Notes: generated by a model not told the origin, from the sequence alone. DNA of 64,000 nt from Lonicera japonica (GCA_021464415.1 CM038463.1:4588001-4652000); one strand, 5' to 3'. Counted from the stretch's first letter, positions 1-11,578 are shown. Numbers and translations are program-made.

Positions 1-168
1 GATGAAGAGAAAAATGGAAGAATGGATGATGAAGCAAAAGAATGGAAGAGGGGAGGGGAGGGGAGGCGGGTAGGAGGAGGAGGTGGTGGGTGGGTGTCTT
101 CTCTTCTTTCTCTCTTCCTTTTCCTTTTTTTTTTTAAAAATAAATAAATTTTCTTTTATAATATTTTT
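1..168. other. Purine-rich non-coding DNA with a G-quadruplex-type run
   Basis: No gene is visible. Around 50-69 there are three runs of four G separated by single A, followed by a further GGG. This fits the usual intramolecular G-quadruplex pattern on the plus strand. The rest is GA-rich followed by T/A-rich sequence. The window edge cuts whatever lies to the left. Confidence 0.6.
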
Positions 169-398
169 GAGTAAACTACGCAAATGGCCCTTAAACTATT
201 GATGTTGTCCCACTTTGGTCCCCAACTATTGAAATGACAATTTTGCCCTTAATTCCGTCCAAGTTAACGCTCAAATTGGACGGAAGGGCTAACTTGAAAC
301 TTGATAAATAGTTCAAATATTTAAATGCGACAAATTTTTATTTGAGGGCAAAAGTAAGACAATGTCAATAGTTTAGAGGCCATTTTCGTACTTTACTC
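169..398. mobile_element. Small terminal-inverted-repeat element (MITE), 230 bp
   Basis: The left end begins GAGTAAACTACGCAAATGGC. The right end read in reverse begins GAGTAAAGTACGAAAATGGC. The two ends stay similar for about 43 bp, through the ACTATTGA motif and the GTCC/GTCT that follows. There is no coding sequence inside. No clean target duplication is visible in the T-rich flanks. The long imperfect inverted repeats fit a Mutator-like MITE, but the superfamily is an inference. Confidence 0.6.
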
Positions 399-1987
399 TT
401 TTTTCTTTTATACATAATTTTGTAATCATAATAAATCTCATTTTATAGGTATCGACAATTAGATTTCAAATATGCAAATTTTAATTATTTATAATTTTTG
501 TATTTAAAGTTAACATGTTTTAGATTTAAAAAAAAAGTCAATGAGAAAAAAAGTGAGAGAAATATAGTAGATCGGTGGAATTAGAGAGAGAGAGTGTGAG
601 AGAAATATAGTAGATCGGTGGAATTAGAGAGAGAGAGAGAGTGAGAGAAATGAAGTAGATTGGTGGAATATGAGAGATATATATAGAGAAAGAGAGTTGT
701 TGAATTCTTTAATTTGATATTTTGAAAATACATCTAATGACTTAAAATTTATCTTATTTATTGTAACTAAATGCATTTGATAAAGTATTTATGTGATATT
801 TGTTTTTTCTTATAATATATAGATGATATGATACGACATTTCTAAAATGCGGCTTGCCTCAATTTGGACTTCACTTACGTGTATATTAACGAATTTTGTC
901 CAACTTTAACCTATCATTTGTCTAATTCACCAAACATTGTTTTAGCTTAAGAGTCTTAAACCATTACAAGCGCATGTAACATAAATATATTAATAAATGT
1001 TTACCCTGTCAGTCTAAGCCCTTCACTAAGAATATCTCATTTTCAGACTCAAAAATGTTTTCTAGTTATTAAGATTATTCCTTATAATAAGGAGATTCAA
1101 ATAACGATGATTTAGTACATATTACTTTTTTTGAACAATTTTAAGTTTCAAATATTATATCAAAAGGCTTTGTGTTCCGTTGGTATTTCATATACTCATA
1201 AAAAGAAGATTATTAATCGATTCATATGGAAATAGTATATTTCATTTATTAGTTACGGTAGCAGTTATATAAATAGATTAAAGTACATATTTAAAGACCC
1301 CTTCCATGGATTTAGGATATGGTTTACATATAAAAAAAATACAATAATAATAATAAAAAGATAAGGAGACATCCTCATTCATTTGAGTTTAACCTCCTTT
1401 TTGACAACCCCACATGCCAATGATATACCGGAGTATTGATTTTGGTTCCTAATTTCGCTTCCAGCAAAATTATATAACTAAACATTACAATCTTTTGACT
1501 ATCTTTACAACTTTTTTTTTGTGTTCCAATAAAACCAAAGTTTTCTTTGACCCTTCTCTGTCTCCTTTGATCCTCCTCAATTAAGAAGTGTCTTCTCTTT
1601 AACAAAGATACAAAAAGCAAAACTCAAAACTCTCAATACATTAATCAATCTTGCACTCATAAATTCCCACTTTCTAACTTTTGGAAGGTCACAATCACAT
1701 GCACTTACGTAGTAAGGTTTTAAAGCAACAACAATATCACTTTTTTAGGCTTAAATCATATTTATATTTCTTCCCAAAGTACATCAACAAATAAAACAAT
1801 ACAACCAGATTTTTGTCTCAAATGCAGTACATTTGTCTAAGTTTATATCCACAATATAATCAATTTTATTCTCTTTCTTTACTCCCATATATAGTCACAA
1901 AAAATAATTGAATGAATAATAAAACATTACAACTCTCAAAAAATTAAATAAATGTTAACAAAACACACAGAGAAAACAAAATTATAG
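399..1987. other. Intergenic AT-rich DNA downstream of the LRR gene
   Basis: No credible gene is seen. About 420-545 resembles, in reverse orientation, part of the MITE family found complete near 26322 and 57767. It is followed by a GA-rich minisatellite (553-680). The remainder to the LRR gene's 3' end is unremarkable AT-rich sequence. Confidence 0.5.
553..680. repeat. Minisatellite, three copies of about 43-45 bp
   Basis: Copies start near 553, 596 and 641. Each reads GTGAGAGAAATATAGTAGAT, then a CGGTGGAAT stretch and a GA run of variable length. The third copy has diverged (AATGAAGTAGATTGG). The differing GA-run lengths suggest slippage on top of unit duplication. Confidence 0.8.
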
Positions 1988-1993
1988 TTTATT
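1988..1993 (-). promoter_or_regulatory. Candidate poly(A) signal of the LRR gene
   Basis: AATAAA on the minus strand lies 30 bases past the TGA of the LRR coding sequence. The position and orientation suit a near-upstream polyadenylation element. No transcript data support it. Confidence 0.4.
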
Positions 1994-2022
1994 ACAAAAA
2001 TTTACCATTTTACCCTTTCCAT

Positions 2023-3213
2023 TCAATGCATTGCCCAGTAGGCCTTGTTTTTTGGGTCCCAGCTTTCATAAGGGCAAGGTGTCTGTAATGGAGGAACCAT
2101 ACAATTGTACTGCAAACACAACGAGCTACTCGGTGGAATCTCAGCCGTTGGATTGATCTCGATCCCAGTTAAGTAATTATGCTGAAGATATAGAATCTGT
2201 ATGCTCGCATCAAGTAACCGGTCCACAAAGCTGGCCGGTACTTTACCCATAAACCGGTTGTTGTTCAAGTAAAGGCTCTGTACGGACGAGAAAAAAGGAG
2301 ATATTTGACCGGAAAACCGGTTGAAGCTCAAATCAACGGCTTGAATTGTGACCTGGCCGACCGGTTGAACCGGACCGGAAAACAAATTTCTCTGCAATTG
2401 AAGGTTGGTGATTGGGAAGGTAAATAAACAGCCCGGTATTTCGCCCGTGAGTTGGTTCATGCTTAGGTCTAAATAGTTCAACCGGTTCAAACCAGTTAAG
2501 ACTCGGAACACTGAACCGGTCAACCGGTTCCAGGACAATGAAAGGTACTGGATGGAGGGAGGAAGTGAAGTTGAATCGAGCGAACCGTTGAGTTCGTTGT
2601 GTTTTAGATCGATCCGAGTTAGGGTTTGTGAAACGAACGATGGAACCGAACCGGAGAGGCTATTGTGGCCTAGAATGACGTTAGATAACGATGGGAGAGC
2701 TCCGACCGACCACGGAATACTTCCCGTGAGCTGATTATAACTGAGATCGAGGGTTTGAAGTCCCCGGAGCTGGCCTAGAGATTCAGGTAACTCGCCGGAG
2801 ATAAAATTCCGGCTAAGAGCAAGGAATCTGAGGTTAATCAACTGAGACAATGTCGGAGGTAGAGTTCCGACGATTCGTCCCGGAACGGCGGTGAACTCGG
2901 CGAGAGCAGTCAATTTGCCGATCGCGGGATCCAAGCGGCCTGTGAGGCCTGGAGAACCGGCTCTCGGATCACCGAGATTCAAAGCGACGACCTTGTCAGC
3001 GGAGCAGTAAACGCCGGCGAAGTTGCAGGGGTCGGCAGTGAAATCCCAGGAATTGAAGTAATTAGAGCCCGGGAGGTCGTCAAGGGCTTTTCGAATGGAT
3101 TGTAAAGCCAAAAAATCGATAGGATCTAATATTGCAGATGCCAATAAATGACTTCTAAAAATGAATAACTGGGAGATCATGAGAAATAGCAACATTGGCC
3201 TGGTTCTCAACAT
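2023..3213 (-). CDS. Secreted leucine-rich-repeat protein (RLP-like, no kinase)
   Basis: This is an intact single-exon gene encoding 396 aa from ATG at 3213 to TGA at 2023. Residues 1-27 are a hydrophobic signal peptide. Residues 30-70 are a plant LRR N-terminal cap with a W at 56 and the cysteine pair C63/C70. About ten leucine-rich repeats of the plant extracellular type (LxxLxLSxNxLTGxIP) run from about 95 to 355, with clear examples at 131-142, 155-167 and 248-260. The C-terminal cap has C366, C371 and C380. There is no transmembrane segment or kinase domain, so the product should be secreted to the cell wall. The whole layout, including a GDPRAGSPGL stretch at 81-90 and a LCLQYNCMVPPLQTPCP tail, matches from memory the Arabidopsis AT4G03010/AT1G03440 type of LRR protein. 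Ligand and function are unknown. Low-complexity plant promoter sequence lies upstream. Confidence 0.92.
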   Translation of the reverse strand: MLRTRPMLLFLMISQLFIFRSHLLASAILDPIDFLALQSIRKALDDLPGSNYFNSWDFTADPCNFAGVYCSADKVVALNLGDPRAGSPGLTGRLDPAIGKLTALAEFTAVPGRIVGTLPPTLSQLINLRFLALSRNFISGELPESLGQLRGLQTLDLSYNQLTGSIPWSVGALPSLSNVILGHNSLSGSVPSFVSQTLTRIDLKHNELNGSLDSTSLPPSIQYLSLSWNRLTGSVFRVLTGLNRLNYLDLSMNQLTGEIPGCLFTFPITNLQLQRNLFSGPVQPVGQVTIQAVDLSFNRFSGQISPFFSSVQSLYLNNNRFMGKVPASFVDRLLDASIQILYLQHNYLTGIEINPTAEIPPSSSLCLQYNCMVPPLQTPCPYESWDPKNKAYWAMH

Positions 3214-3283
3214 GATGATTAATTTTACAAGTATAGTAATGTATATACAAAAGAGGAGGAATGATAAAATGTAAGGGGGTATA

Positions 3284-3323
<40 letters not shown>

Positions 3324-3905
3324 TTGTGATTCTTTTTTTTTTTTTTTTGTGAAATTTACCTTTTTTTTATCCTTGAGAATGAAGAGAGGAGCTTTAATGG
3401 AGGATAGAAAAATGATGGTAAGCTTGAGAAGAAAGCAAAGATGTTTTTTTAATTTGGGGGCGGGGGTTTTTCTTTCTTTCTCTCAGGAGTGGAGTGGAGT
3501 GGAGTGGAGTCTTCTTTGATACTACTACTACTACTACTACTTGTCTAAAGTGAGTAGTAGCTTTTTGGCTTCAATGACTAATACACTCTTCTCTTCTGTT
3601 GAGGCTTCTCTGCAAGTGCAAGCTGATTCTACTCCTACTGGTTGATGTTTTTGTTTATTTTTTATTTCTTAATTATTTTGGGTTTTGTTCCTATCTAGGT
3701 GTAGGTTTGGGAGGCCAAACGGTTGTCCGAACCTATCTGGCACCACGAACGTAGAGGCTCCGAGTGACATGTCATCAGATTTCTAGGCTCTACGGATGAT
3801 TCGGACTGACCACGTGACCATCTCTTCTTTTCTCTGAAATTACCTACCTACCCTCACCCTCTCTCTCTCCACTTTATTAACAACCTTGCATCCCAATTCA
3901 AGAAG
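3214..3905 (-). promoter_or_regulatory. Upstream region of the LRR gene
   Basis: Read on the minus strand, a CT run (3302-3324) and a TA run lead into TATTTATAC near 3279-3287, about 70 bases before the ATG. This is a possible TATA box with a short leader. Further up lie an ACT microsatellite (about 3519-3541) and a GC-richer patch (about 3690-3830) with a palindromic G-box core CACGTG at 3811-3816. These are candidate elements only. The transcription start is not determined. Confidence 0.4.
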
Positions 3906-5179
3906 AGGGTATTCAATTTAGATTTTATAATTTTTTTTTTAAATTTGAAAGTTTATAGATGTTTAATTGAAATTTTTAATTTTTTTTTAAATTTTATAGT
4001 ATTCAACTAAAATTTAAATTTTTTTTTAAAATCTTGTGGTACTTAATTATAATTAAAAATAGTCTTTTAAAATTTTATGGTATTTAAAACTCAATAAACT
4101 TTAAAGAATTTTATAAGTTGATATATTTTGATAAATTTAAGAGTGTTTTTATGAATAAAAAATTCACCATCAAATCTTCTTTTAAAGTGAAAGATTTCAC
4201 ATGAATTTCTTTTCTATCTTTCTCCCAACCATATGTGTTATTTCTTTTTATTTCTATAATCTATTAAACCCTTTCACTCATTTTCTCTTTATTTAAAACC
4301 TCTTTTTTTTCCTAAATTATATGTATTATTTTTTCTTCGTCTCTATAATTTATTTAAATCCCTTTAATTCATTCACTCTATCAAATAAATCCTTTTTTTG
4401 GATTTAGAAACGGCTATTTTCAAAATTTTAATTATCCAATTAGTCATATTCTTTCGAAATTATAGAGATGTCGCCCTCTTTATTTTTTTTTTCCCAATTT
4501 ATGATTTTTTTAGACAGAAAATGAAAATCAAATAAAAATGGCAAAAAAAAACCAATCCATTAAGTTTTTAGACTTTATCAAAATCGTTTGCGGTGGATTT
4601 ATAATTTGCTTATTACTTTAAAGTTGTAATCAATTTTTTATTATTTTTTATGATTTTTTATTATAACTAATTTTTATGCACGTGCATTGCACGTGATTAT
4701 AGTGCTTGATAAATGTCATTAAGTTCATTAATGAATACGTATATGCTAAGAATTGAATAATTATATGAAATAAAAATAATAACATATAAACAAAATATAT
4801 TATCAAGTGTAAAATGCAATTAATGATTATAGGAAAATCATAAAATTTGTCTCCTTGAATATTTTTTAGTAAATAGGTAGTTATAAAATAATGAGAATGA
4901 AAATCAATAGGATAACAATAAGAATGAAGAGGGTTATGATAATCATAACCATAATTTATTTTATTGTTTATCTTTTGATTTTTTAATTTTTTTGATAGAC
5001 TTATTAAAATTTGTAGAAATCCACCGACTTATTAAAATCTGCATAAATCTAAAAAAAATTCTTACATTAAAATATGTTAGATTCTCTAAAGATTTAAAAC
5101 AATTCATGGAGTTAACAGAATTCAAAAATTTTAAAAAGTCAGTAAGAATCTTTTAAAAACTGAATTGAATACACCCCCC
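3906..5179. mobile_element. Probable non-autonomous inverted-repeat element, about 1.27 kb
   Basis: The left end reads GGGTATTCAATTTAGATTTT. The right end in reverse reads GGGGTGTATTCAATTCAG. The subterminal regions are related (TTTTAAA-rich, ATTTAGAT/TTTAAAAG). The body is very AT-rich with no coding potential. A Helitron-like end sits inside (4667-4695). A target duplication could not be fixed, so the boundaries are approximate. Confidence 0.5.
4667..4695 (-). mobile_element. Degenerate Helitron-like 3' end
   Basis: On the minus strand there is a hairpin with 7-bp arms GCACGTG/CACGTGC (4679-4695), followed after 8 bases by TTAG and a host T. The spacing equals that of the better CTAG ends at 18404, 35724 and 46381. 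The terminus is TTAG rather than the canonical CTRR, hence the low confidence. Confidence 0.35.
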
Positions 5180-5446
5180 TAAAATTTCAACACTTTTTTT
5201 CTTTTTATTTAGAACTCACATATATTAATAGTGTTTGATAATACTTCATTACTTATTAATATTTTATTAAATAATTCTACTTGAACATTCTTCGTTTTCT
5301 TTTTGTTTCCCAGAAGACTCCTCCCTCCAGTGATTTCTTCTTTAAGATATTAAAAAATAGGGGTTGTTGAAAAAAACTTTTAAAAGAATCAAAAAATAAT
5401 ATTTTTGTAAATTAAGGTCCTATATTTGACCAAAATTTAAAATGAG

Positions 5447-5872
5447 TGCAAAGTTAACCTTGCAGTAGATTTTTTAAATTTTATTTTTTTTATGAAATCA
5501 TGCAAAATTAAGTTTGCATGACATGTTTTTTAGCATATTATTATAAATAAGTGTTTAATTAACAGTGCTTTCGAATAATTTTAAGAAATTACATATTCAA
5601 ATAACATACACATAATTATTTTTTCAAAATTATGCAAAGTTAAGTTTGTACTCTTTATTTTTTAAAATATTACTACGTACTTGTATTTATTTAATATTAT
5701 TTTAAAGTTTTACGAATGAAATATAATAATATATTTGTTAAAAATATAAATAAATCATGCAAAACAAATTTATATTAATATTTTTTGATTGCAAAGTTAA
5801 GTTTGCACAAAACACAATTTGGTGCAAAGTTAAGTTTGTATTCAATACAATTTTGTGCAAATTAAGTTTGCA
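5447..5872. repeat. Six dispersed copies of TGCAAA(g/a)TTAAGTTTGCA
   Basis: Copies lie at about 5447 (partial), 5501-5518, 5633-5650, 5790-5807, 5823-5840 and 5856-5872. TGCAAA and TTTGCA form an inverted pair around a TTAA core. The copies are separated by unrelated AT-rich DNA of uneven length, so this is not a simple tandem array. Confidence 0.75.
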
Positions 5873-6207
5873 ATCGATTAAAACCCTTATTTTAAAACAC
5901 AATTGATAAACGAGCTCTTATTTTAGAATGATAAGGATATTTAGACCCTTATTTCTAAAAAATATTATTCGTTGGTTTTTTTGCGAAAAATATTGTCATG
6001 CAAAATATTTTACCTCATTTCATGTCGCTTCATTTTCTTTGCAAAAATGCTCCGCCAAGTTAAGAAAATACGTTGTGTGCGAATTGTAAGAAATAATGCA
6101 TTTTTCATGTGAGAATATTACCAACTATTTTATAGGGTTGCAAACAGTGTCCACCCTTTAAAACTCCCATCAAGCATCTCTAAAGATTTTATTTAGGCTT
6201 ACCTTTC

Positions 6208-6333
6208 TAGATAATTGTTTTAACTTTGGATTTGTAAAATATTTTAGTTTTTTAATTAAGGGGCTGCTATTAGATAATTGTTTTAACTTTGGATTTGTAA
6301 AATATTTTAGTTTTTTAATTAGGGGGTTGCTAT
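6208..6333. repeat. Tandem duplication, 2 x 63 bp
   Basis: A unit starting TAGATAATTGTTTTAACTTT at 6208 is repeated almost exactly at 6271. There are only a few differences near the unit end (AAGGGGCTGCTAT against AGGGGGTTGCTAT). The near identity suggests a recent duplication. Confidence 0.85.
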
Positions 6334-6382
6334 TGACATGCACTATTTGATTCTCTAACATTTTATTTCTCTCTAACACTTA

Positions 6383-7010
6383 TGGCTTGTTTGGTTCAAG
6401 ATTTAAACCATTCCGAGAATGCTAAATTCTATTTTGAAATGATTCCCGCGTTTGGTTCAAGTTTTAAGTTCGAAATAAATGATTCTAAGAACAAACATTT
6501 CCCCCCAAATTCTCCCATTTAAATCATAAGGAATAAACCATTACTAATGGGCATATTTTTTAATTTTTTATGTTAGGACTAAAATAACACTCTTCCTTAT
6601 AAATAAATAATTCTTTTTCCATCCGTGTATGAAAATATCGTTTGAAACTTTTTTTTAGTTACGCTGCTGCACAAAAATGAAAAAAAAATTGGAACTTTTT
6701 TCTATTCTTTTTTCTTGTTGGAATTTTTTTTAATTACAAAAATTGTAATTTTTGTAGGATAGTTATTAGCAAGGCATGTGTAATTTTTTAATTTATTATA
6801 GTAATTGTCTCTTTTGAAAAATTAGTGGGTGATGTCTTCTCATCTTCTAAAAAGAATGGTATTTTTGTAATTGATACTTTATTTCATTTCCTATTCCCGG
6901 TTGAACCAAATATCGGCATGGCATCCTAGATGCCAAAAAAAATCTTTCCAGGAATCAAGAATACCTATTCCATGCACATTTCATTCCCAAAACTCAAACC
7001 AAGCGAGCCC
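6383..7010. mobile_element. Tourist-like (PIF/Harbinger) MITE, copy 1, 628 bp
   Basis: The termini are (T/G)GGCTTGTTTGGTTCAAG and, in reverse, GGGCTCGCTTGGTTTGAG. The element is flanked by a TTA target duplication (6380-6382 and 7011-7013). Two more members of the family are at 10595-11544 and 27234-27869. They also have 3-bp TAA or ATA duplications and the same internal landmarks (ATTTAAATCATAAGGAATAA and a GGCATGGCATCCTAGATGCC block). A 3-bp TWA duplication with GGG-type ends is characteristic of PIF/Harbinger MITEs. It is non-coding. Confidence 0.85.
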
Positions 7011-7013
7011 TTA

Positions 7014-9184
7014 AAGTACACATTACATCTTTCTAACACTTCATTTAATTTTTAAGTTTAATTAATACTAATCTAAAAGCACTTATCTCTGTCTCTCTCT
7101 AAAACAGTCATCTCTTTATAATTCAAATAAATAAATTAAATCACTCCACCCACTTCACTTATCTTTAATCTTTTTTTTTTCACAAATTGACCGATCACTC
7201 ACAACTCAATTAGATGCAATGTTACTATTAAATCTAATGTCAAGAATCACTTGTGGCATGGTCTCACTCATTCCCCAGTGTGTGTGTGAGAGAGAAAGAG
7301 AGATTATTCAAGATATTGATTACGAAGGTTTACTCGTTTCTACCATGGATGAAGGTTCACTCGGTTCTTTGAGATCCAAAACTTAACTCGGTTCCTTTGG
7401 GCCATGTACAACAAACAACACTCAATTCTTAGGAATCGAGTAAACATTCTTCGTACTCCTATATTTTTTTCTTTTTATATGTATTCAATGATTTATGAAT
7501 GAAAAAAAATGTAAAGAACTAACAAAAATATAACTATCTTAATTCTTTTAGAGAGGGATGATGATTTAGATGGTGGTGGAGGCGGTAGCAACAATGGTGG
7601 TGGAGAAGAAGAAGAAGAAGAAGAAGAAGAAGAAGAAGGAGGAAGGAAGGAAGGAAGGAGGAGAAGAAGAAAAAGAGCATTTAATTAATGGGGTTAAGAG
7701 AAGGGGTTGGCGCAGTAGTTGGCAATCTCCATCCATTTGTCTTGAGTTCAAGGGTTGATTTATGAGGGTGGGTGAGTGATTTTATTTATTTGTAAGATTA
7801 AGGGAGAGACTTAGATTATTCTTAATTTTATAAAATAGATAAATAAATAAAAATTAATGGAGTTAATAATTAATTTAGGATCAAATGATTTAGAATTAAT
7901 TTGAGTTTAATATTTTAATTATTAATTAAAAAAAAAATACGTGTTAACAGAATAATTTATTTTTTTAAACTGAAATATTAGCGTAGTGCAGAAATACAAC
8001 TCCTTTTAATTAAGCAATGAAACATGCCTCTTCAATTACACAAGGTGCACTAACGTAGCGATATAATATACAAATATAATTGGAGTTCGAAAAGAAAGAT
8101 GGATGGTCAAATCAACATGAGTCCACTTTTACCACAAGCCAAGTCTATTTATTATAAAAGATAGATTATTTATCTAGTTATAACTCGCAAGACGTAAAGT
8201 TTATATGATACTAATCTTTGACCGCAATTTTTAATTACAAACCTTGATTTTGCTTAACTGATCATCCTTTTATATAATTAAAAATCATATTTACTATATA
8301 TATATATATATATATATATAATTTGTATAAAAAACATTTCCGTATGAAAAAAAATTGGTATAAACAAATCAAAGTAACCCCAAAAAACTAATATGGCTTG
8401 ATGATAATATTACGTATATATGTTGCTTCAAATGAAGCAAGCATTCTTCATTTTTAGGCCTGATCCCACTATATATGATTAAATTCGTTGTGGGAAGAAG
8501 TGTGTTAAATGCATCAACCTCAAGAACCCCCACCACCCCCAACCCGGTCTCATCATTTGAGAGGGAGTGTTTGGTAGTGCAAATAGCCTTTTTATCATTG
8601 TTGCATATATTGCAACAGCCCATAAAGATAAAAGTTTTGGATTTACATTCTTTGCTTCTAAGCAGAATTTGTATTTATTTATAATCATTATGGCTATTTA
8701 CTATGCTTCCTCTTTCATATTTCGTGACACAGTACGTATTATGTGAGTTCCTACAAAACTGTTTTTTTCCTTTTCTTTTTCATAACAAAGCAAACAAGCT
8801 TGATGCCCTAATTTTTTTATAATTTACTAATGGCGTGTTTGATTGGCCGGATTAAGAGAGCAATATGATTAAGTAATTATATCCTTTATTTTGTGCATTA
8901 CTGGATGGAATACGTTAAGGAATTGTTAATCCGGACTTGGTCCTTTATCCCCCAAAGAACCGGATAACACGATCATACCTTGAAGGTGGGATTATGTTAT
9001 CGGGTTCCTTAAAGGATAACTAATTAAATCAAAAAATAAAATTTTATCCTAAAAATTTATGAAAATCCTACTTTATTTCATCATCTTCAGGCACCAAAAA
9101 CTGTGACGCATATAATGGAAACTAAAATTGCCGTCATCACTCCATCGCCAATAGGACCGCATCTTTCTTTTTTCATTTGTTACC
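7014..9184. other. Intergenic DNA, no gene
   Basis: It contains a GAA microsatellite (about 7606-7640) and a TA run (about 8297-8320). Around 8833-9030 there is a stretch beginning GGCGTGTTTGATTGGCCGGA, which looks like one end of a MITE but has no partner end. The open frames over the GAA run encode only poly-Lys/Glu and are not credible. Confidence 0.5.
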
Positions 9185-11569
9185 AGGTAATTGGCACTTT
9201 TAACCCTTAAAATTTATCACTTTTTTCACGGTCGTCTTGGAAACATTTTTTTTACGGAAGCGCACTCAAAGTTTGTTCCGCGTCTAACGGTCGTCCAAAA
9301 TGTGATGTCTAGTTAAAAAATTAAATGGAATGACCATTTGCAAAGGATACGCAAGGGTAATTTTGATATATTCCCTTTCACCTTTTTCTTGCTCTGTTTC
9401 ATCTCCAACTCATTTCAATTGCATCATCGTGCATCATCATAATTCACTAGCTCACCTCCACCGCAACAACCTTCTAATCTCCAACTAAATCCTTCTCTTT
9501 AAAATAATTTTCTCCTTAAATTATCTTTCACCCATAACCAATTTTTTTTTATGCTCTTCCTTTGCTTCACCCTTTTACTAACGCGCATCCACTCTAAAAT
9601 CTGCTATACATATAATAAATCATAAGATCACTTTTCAAACCCAAAAATTGATAGTAAGATTAAGATTGGATTTGATTCATTTTTTAAGATCTATTTAGTT
9701 GCGGGAAAAAAAATCCAGAGAGATTGTTTTGTTGTTAAAAAAAAGGAAGAAACAATGGAGAAAATGAGCTTCAATGCAGCTAAGGAAGAATTACCAGCGT
9801 CGGAGATCTATAGCTAAACCCTCTTTTCCCACCGGTAGTGTATGCAGGTCACACTCAACCCACCAATCACCAATTATTTCTCTCTTTAAAACCAAACAAC
9901 AATTCCATTAATGTCTATCTCAACTAGCAATACCTATGAATTAAAGCCCCGATTTCCACTCCTACTCCAAAATTATTAACCCCTGTTTTTTATTACACCA
10001 TTTTGGCAAAGAACCACTCTTGCCATAATTAGAGCCGAATAACCTTGTTTTTTTCTTCTTCCCCTTGTCCATGCAAATTTAGTAGTTCGCCGATAGGAAT
10101 GAATCTATTTGTATTCGCCACCATCAACAACCCGTTCTCTACCACCTGACTAACCTTTTAGATTACCCTCAGCAACGATTACCGACTCTGTCCTCATCAC
10201 ATGTGCCTAAAATTTCATCAACAAGCTGTGAAGTTTTATTCATAATCATTGAGTTTAAAGAGAGATTGAGTAATTTTTTTAGTGCAAATAAAGAATTGAT
10301 TGATAATTTGTAGTGTTTGGTAAACAAATTGAAGGGTTTTATTAGTGAATTCAACGTTTGTAATAAAAGAGGAGAGGGTTGGTGAATATGGAAAGAGAGA
10401 AATGTAGTGTGCTTAATTCAGATATACCAAAAATATCCCTTGCAAATGGTCATTCTGTCCAATTTTTTAATGGGACATCTCCTTTTGGATGACCATGGGA
10501 TGCAGAACAAACTTTAAGTGTGCTTCCGTTGAAAAAAACGTTCCAAGACTTTTTCATGGAAAATACTCATTTTCTACTTGATTTGAAACTTTAAGGGCTC
10601 GTTTGGTTCGAGCTTTTTTTTTCTAGGGAATGGAATGGGCATGGAATGGGAATTTTGCTCACACACTTGACATTTTCCTTGTAAACAAGAAAGTTATTTT
10701 CCTTTGTGGGGGGGGCATCTAGGATGCCATGCCAATGTTTGGTTCAACAGGGAATAGGAATGGAATAAAGTATCAATTTCAAAAATACTTCTTTTTAAAA
10801 GATAAGAAAATATCACCTACTAATTTTTTCAAAAGAGACAATTACTATAATAAATTATGTAAAAAAAAATTACATAATTTTTTATACATTAAAATGCCTA
10901 GCTAATAACTATTTTCCTACAAAAATTACAATTATTTTTAATTAAAAAAATTACAACAAGAAAAAAGAAAAAAAAAGTTCCAAATAATAAACTTTTTTTT
11001 GGTTCAAGATTTAAACCATTCCAGGAATGCACATTCCATTCCGAAACAACTCCAGCGTAATTTTAAAAAAATGAAAACAAACCTTTTCCCCAAAGTTCCC
11101 CATTTAAATCATAAGGAATAAACCATTACCAATTGCATCTTTTTTAATTTTTTCATGTTAGGACTAAAATAACACTCTTCCTTATGGAATAAATAAATCT
11201 ATTTATCCATCATGTATGAAAGATATTGTTTGGAACTTATTTTTAATTACGTGCTACACAAAAATGAAAAAATTAAAAAAAAATGCCCATTGGTAATGGT
11301 CTATTCCTTAGGCATGTGTATTTTTGTAAATTATAGAATTGTCTTTGGGGGAAAAAATTAGGGTTTGTTTTCCTCTTTTAAAAAGAAGGGTATTTTTGTA
11401 TTGATACATTTATTCCATTCGGACTTATTCTGGTTGAACCAAACATCGGCATGGCATCCTAGATGCCAGGAAAATAACTTGCCAAGAATCAAGTATTCCC
11501 ATTCCATGCTTATTCCATTCCCAAAACTCGAACCAAACGAGCCCTAAAGGTTAAGAGTGTTAACTACCC
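9185..11569. mobile_element. Mutator-like long-TIR element with a nested MITE
   Basis: The inverted arms are about 190 bp: the left arm is 9185-9385 and the right arm 10415-10591 plus 11548-11569. They share, for example, ACGGAAGCGCACTCAAAG against a reversed ACGGAAGCACACTTAAAG, and GAATGACCATTTGCAA. The flanks carry TTTGTTACC (9176-9184) and TTTGTTAGC (11570-11578), a 9-bp duplication with one mismatch, as expected for Mutator-like elements. The right arm is split by the Tourist copy at 10595-11544. Without that insert the element would be about 1.43 kb. No transposase is present. Confidence 0.7.
10595..11544. mobile_element. Tourist-like MITE, copy 2, rearranged foldback, 950 bp
   Basis: It begins GGGCTCGTTTGGTTCGAG and ends with the reverse of that sequence, with TAA duplications at 10592-10594 and 11545-11547. 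Unlike copies 1 and 3, its first ~395 bp are the family's right half in reverse orientation. They are joined near 10992 to a forward copy lacking its first few bases. A further small inverted piece lies near 11280-11315. It therefore folds back on itself over hundreds of bases. It sits inside the arm of the 9185-11569 element. Confidence 0.8.
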
Positions 11570-11578
11570 TTTGTTAGC

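Larger units (their letters stand above)
5180..6379. other. Intergenic AT-rich DNA with a repeated palindromic motif
   Basis: No gene is seen. It holds the motif array (5447-5872) and a two-copy tandem repeat (6208-6333), both listed separately. Confidence 0.5.

Noticed and set aside
2552..2734. Open frame on the plus strand inside the LRR gene
   Set aside because: It is antisense to well-conserved LRR codons and has no likeness to a protein family.
7566..7758. Open frames in both strands over a GAA run
   Set aside because: They encode poly-Lys/Glu or poly-Phe created by the microsatellite.
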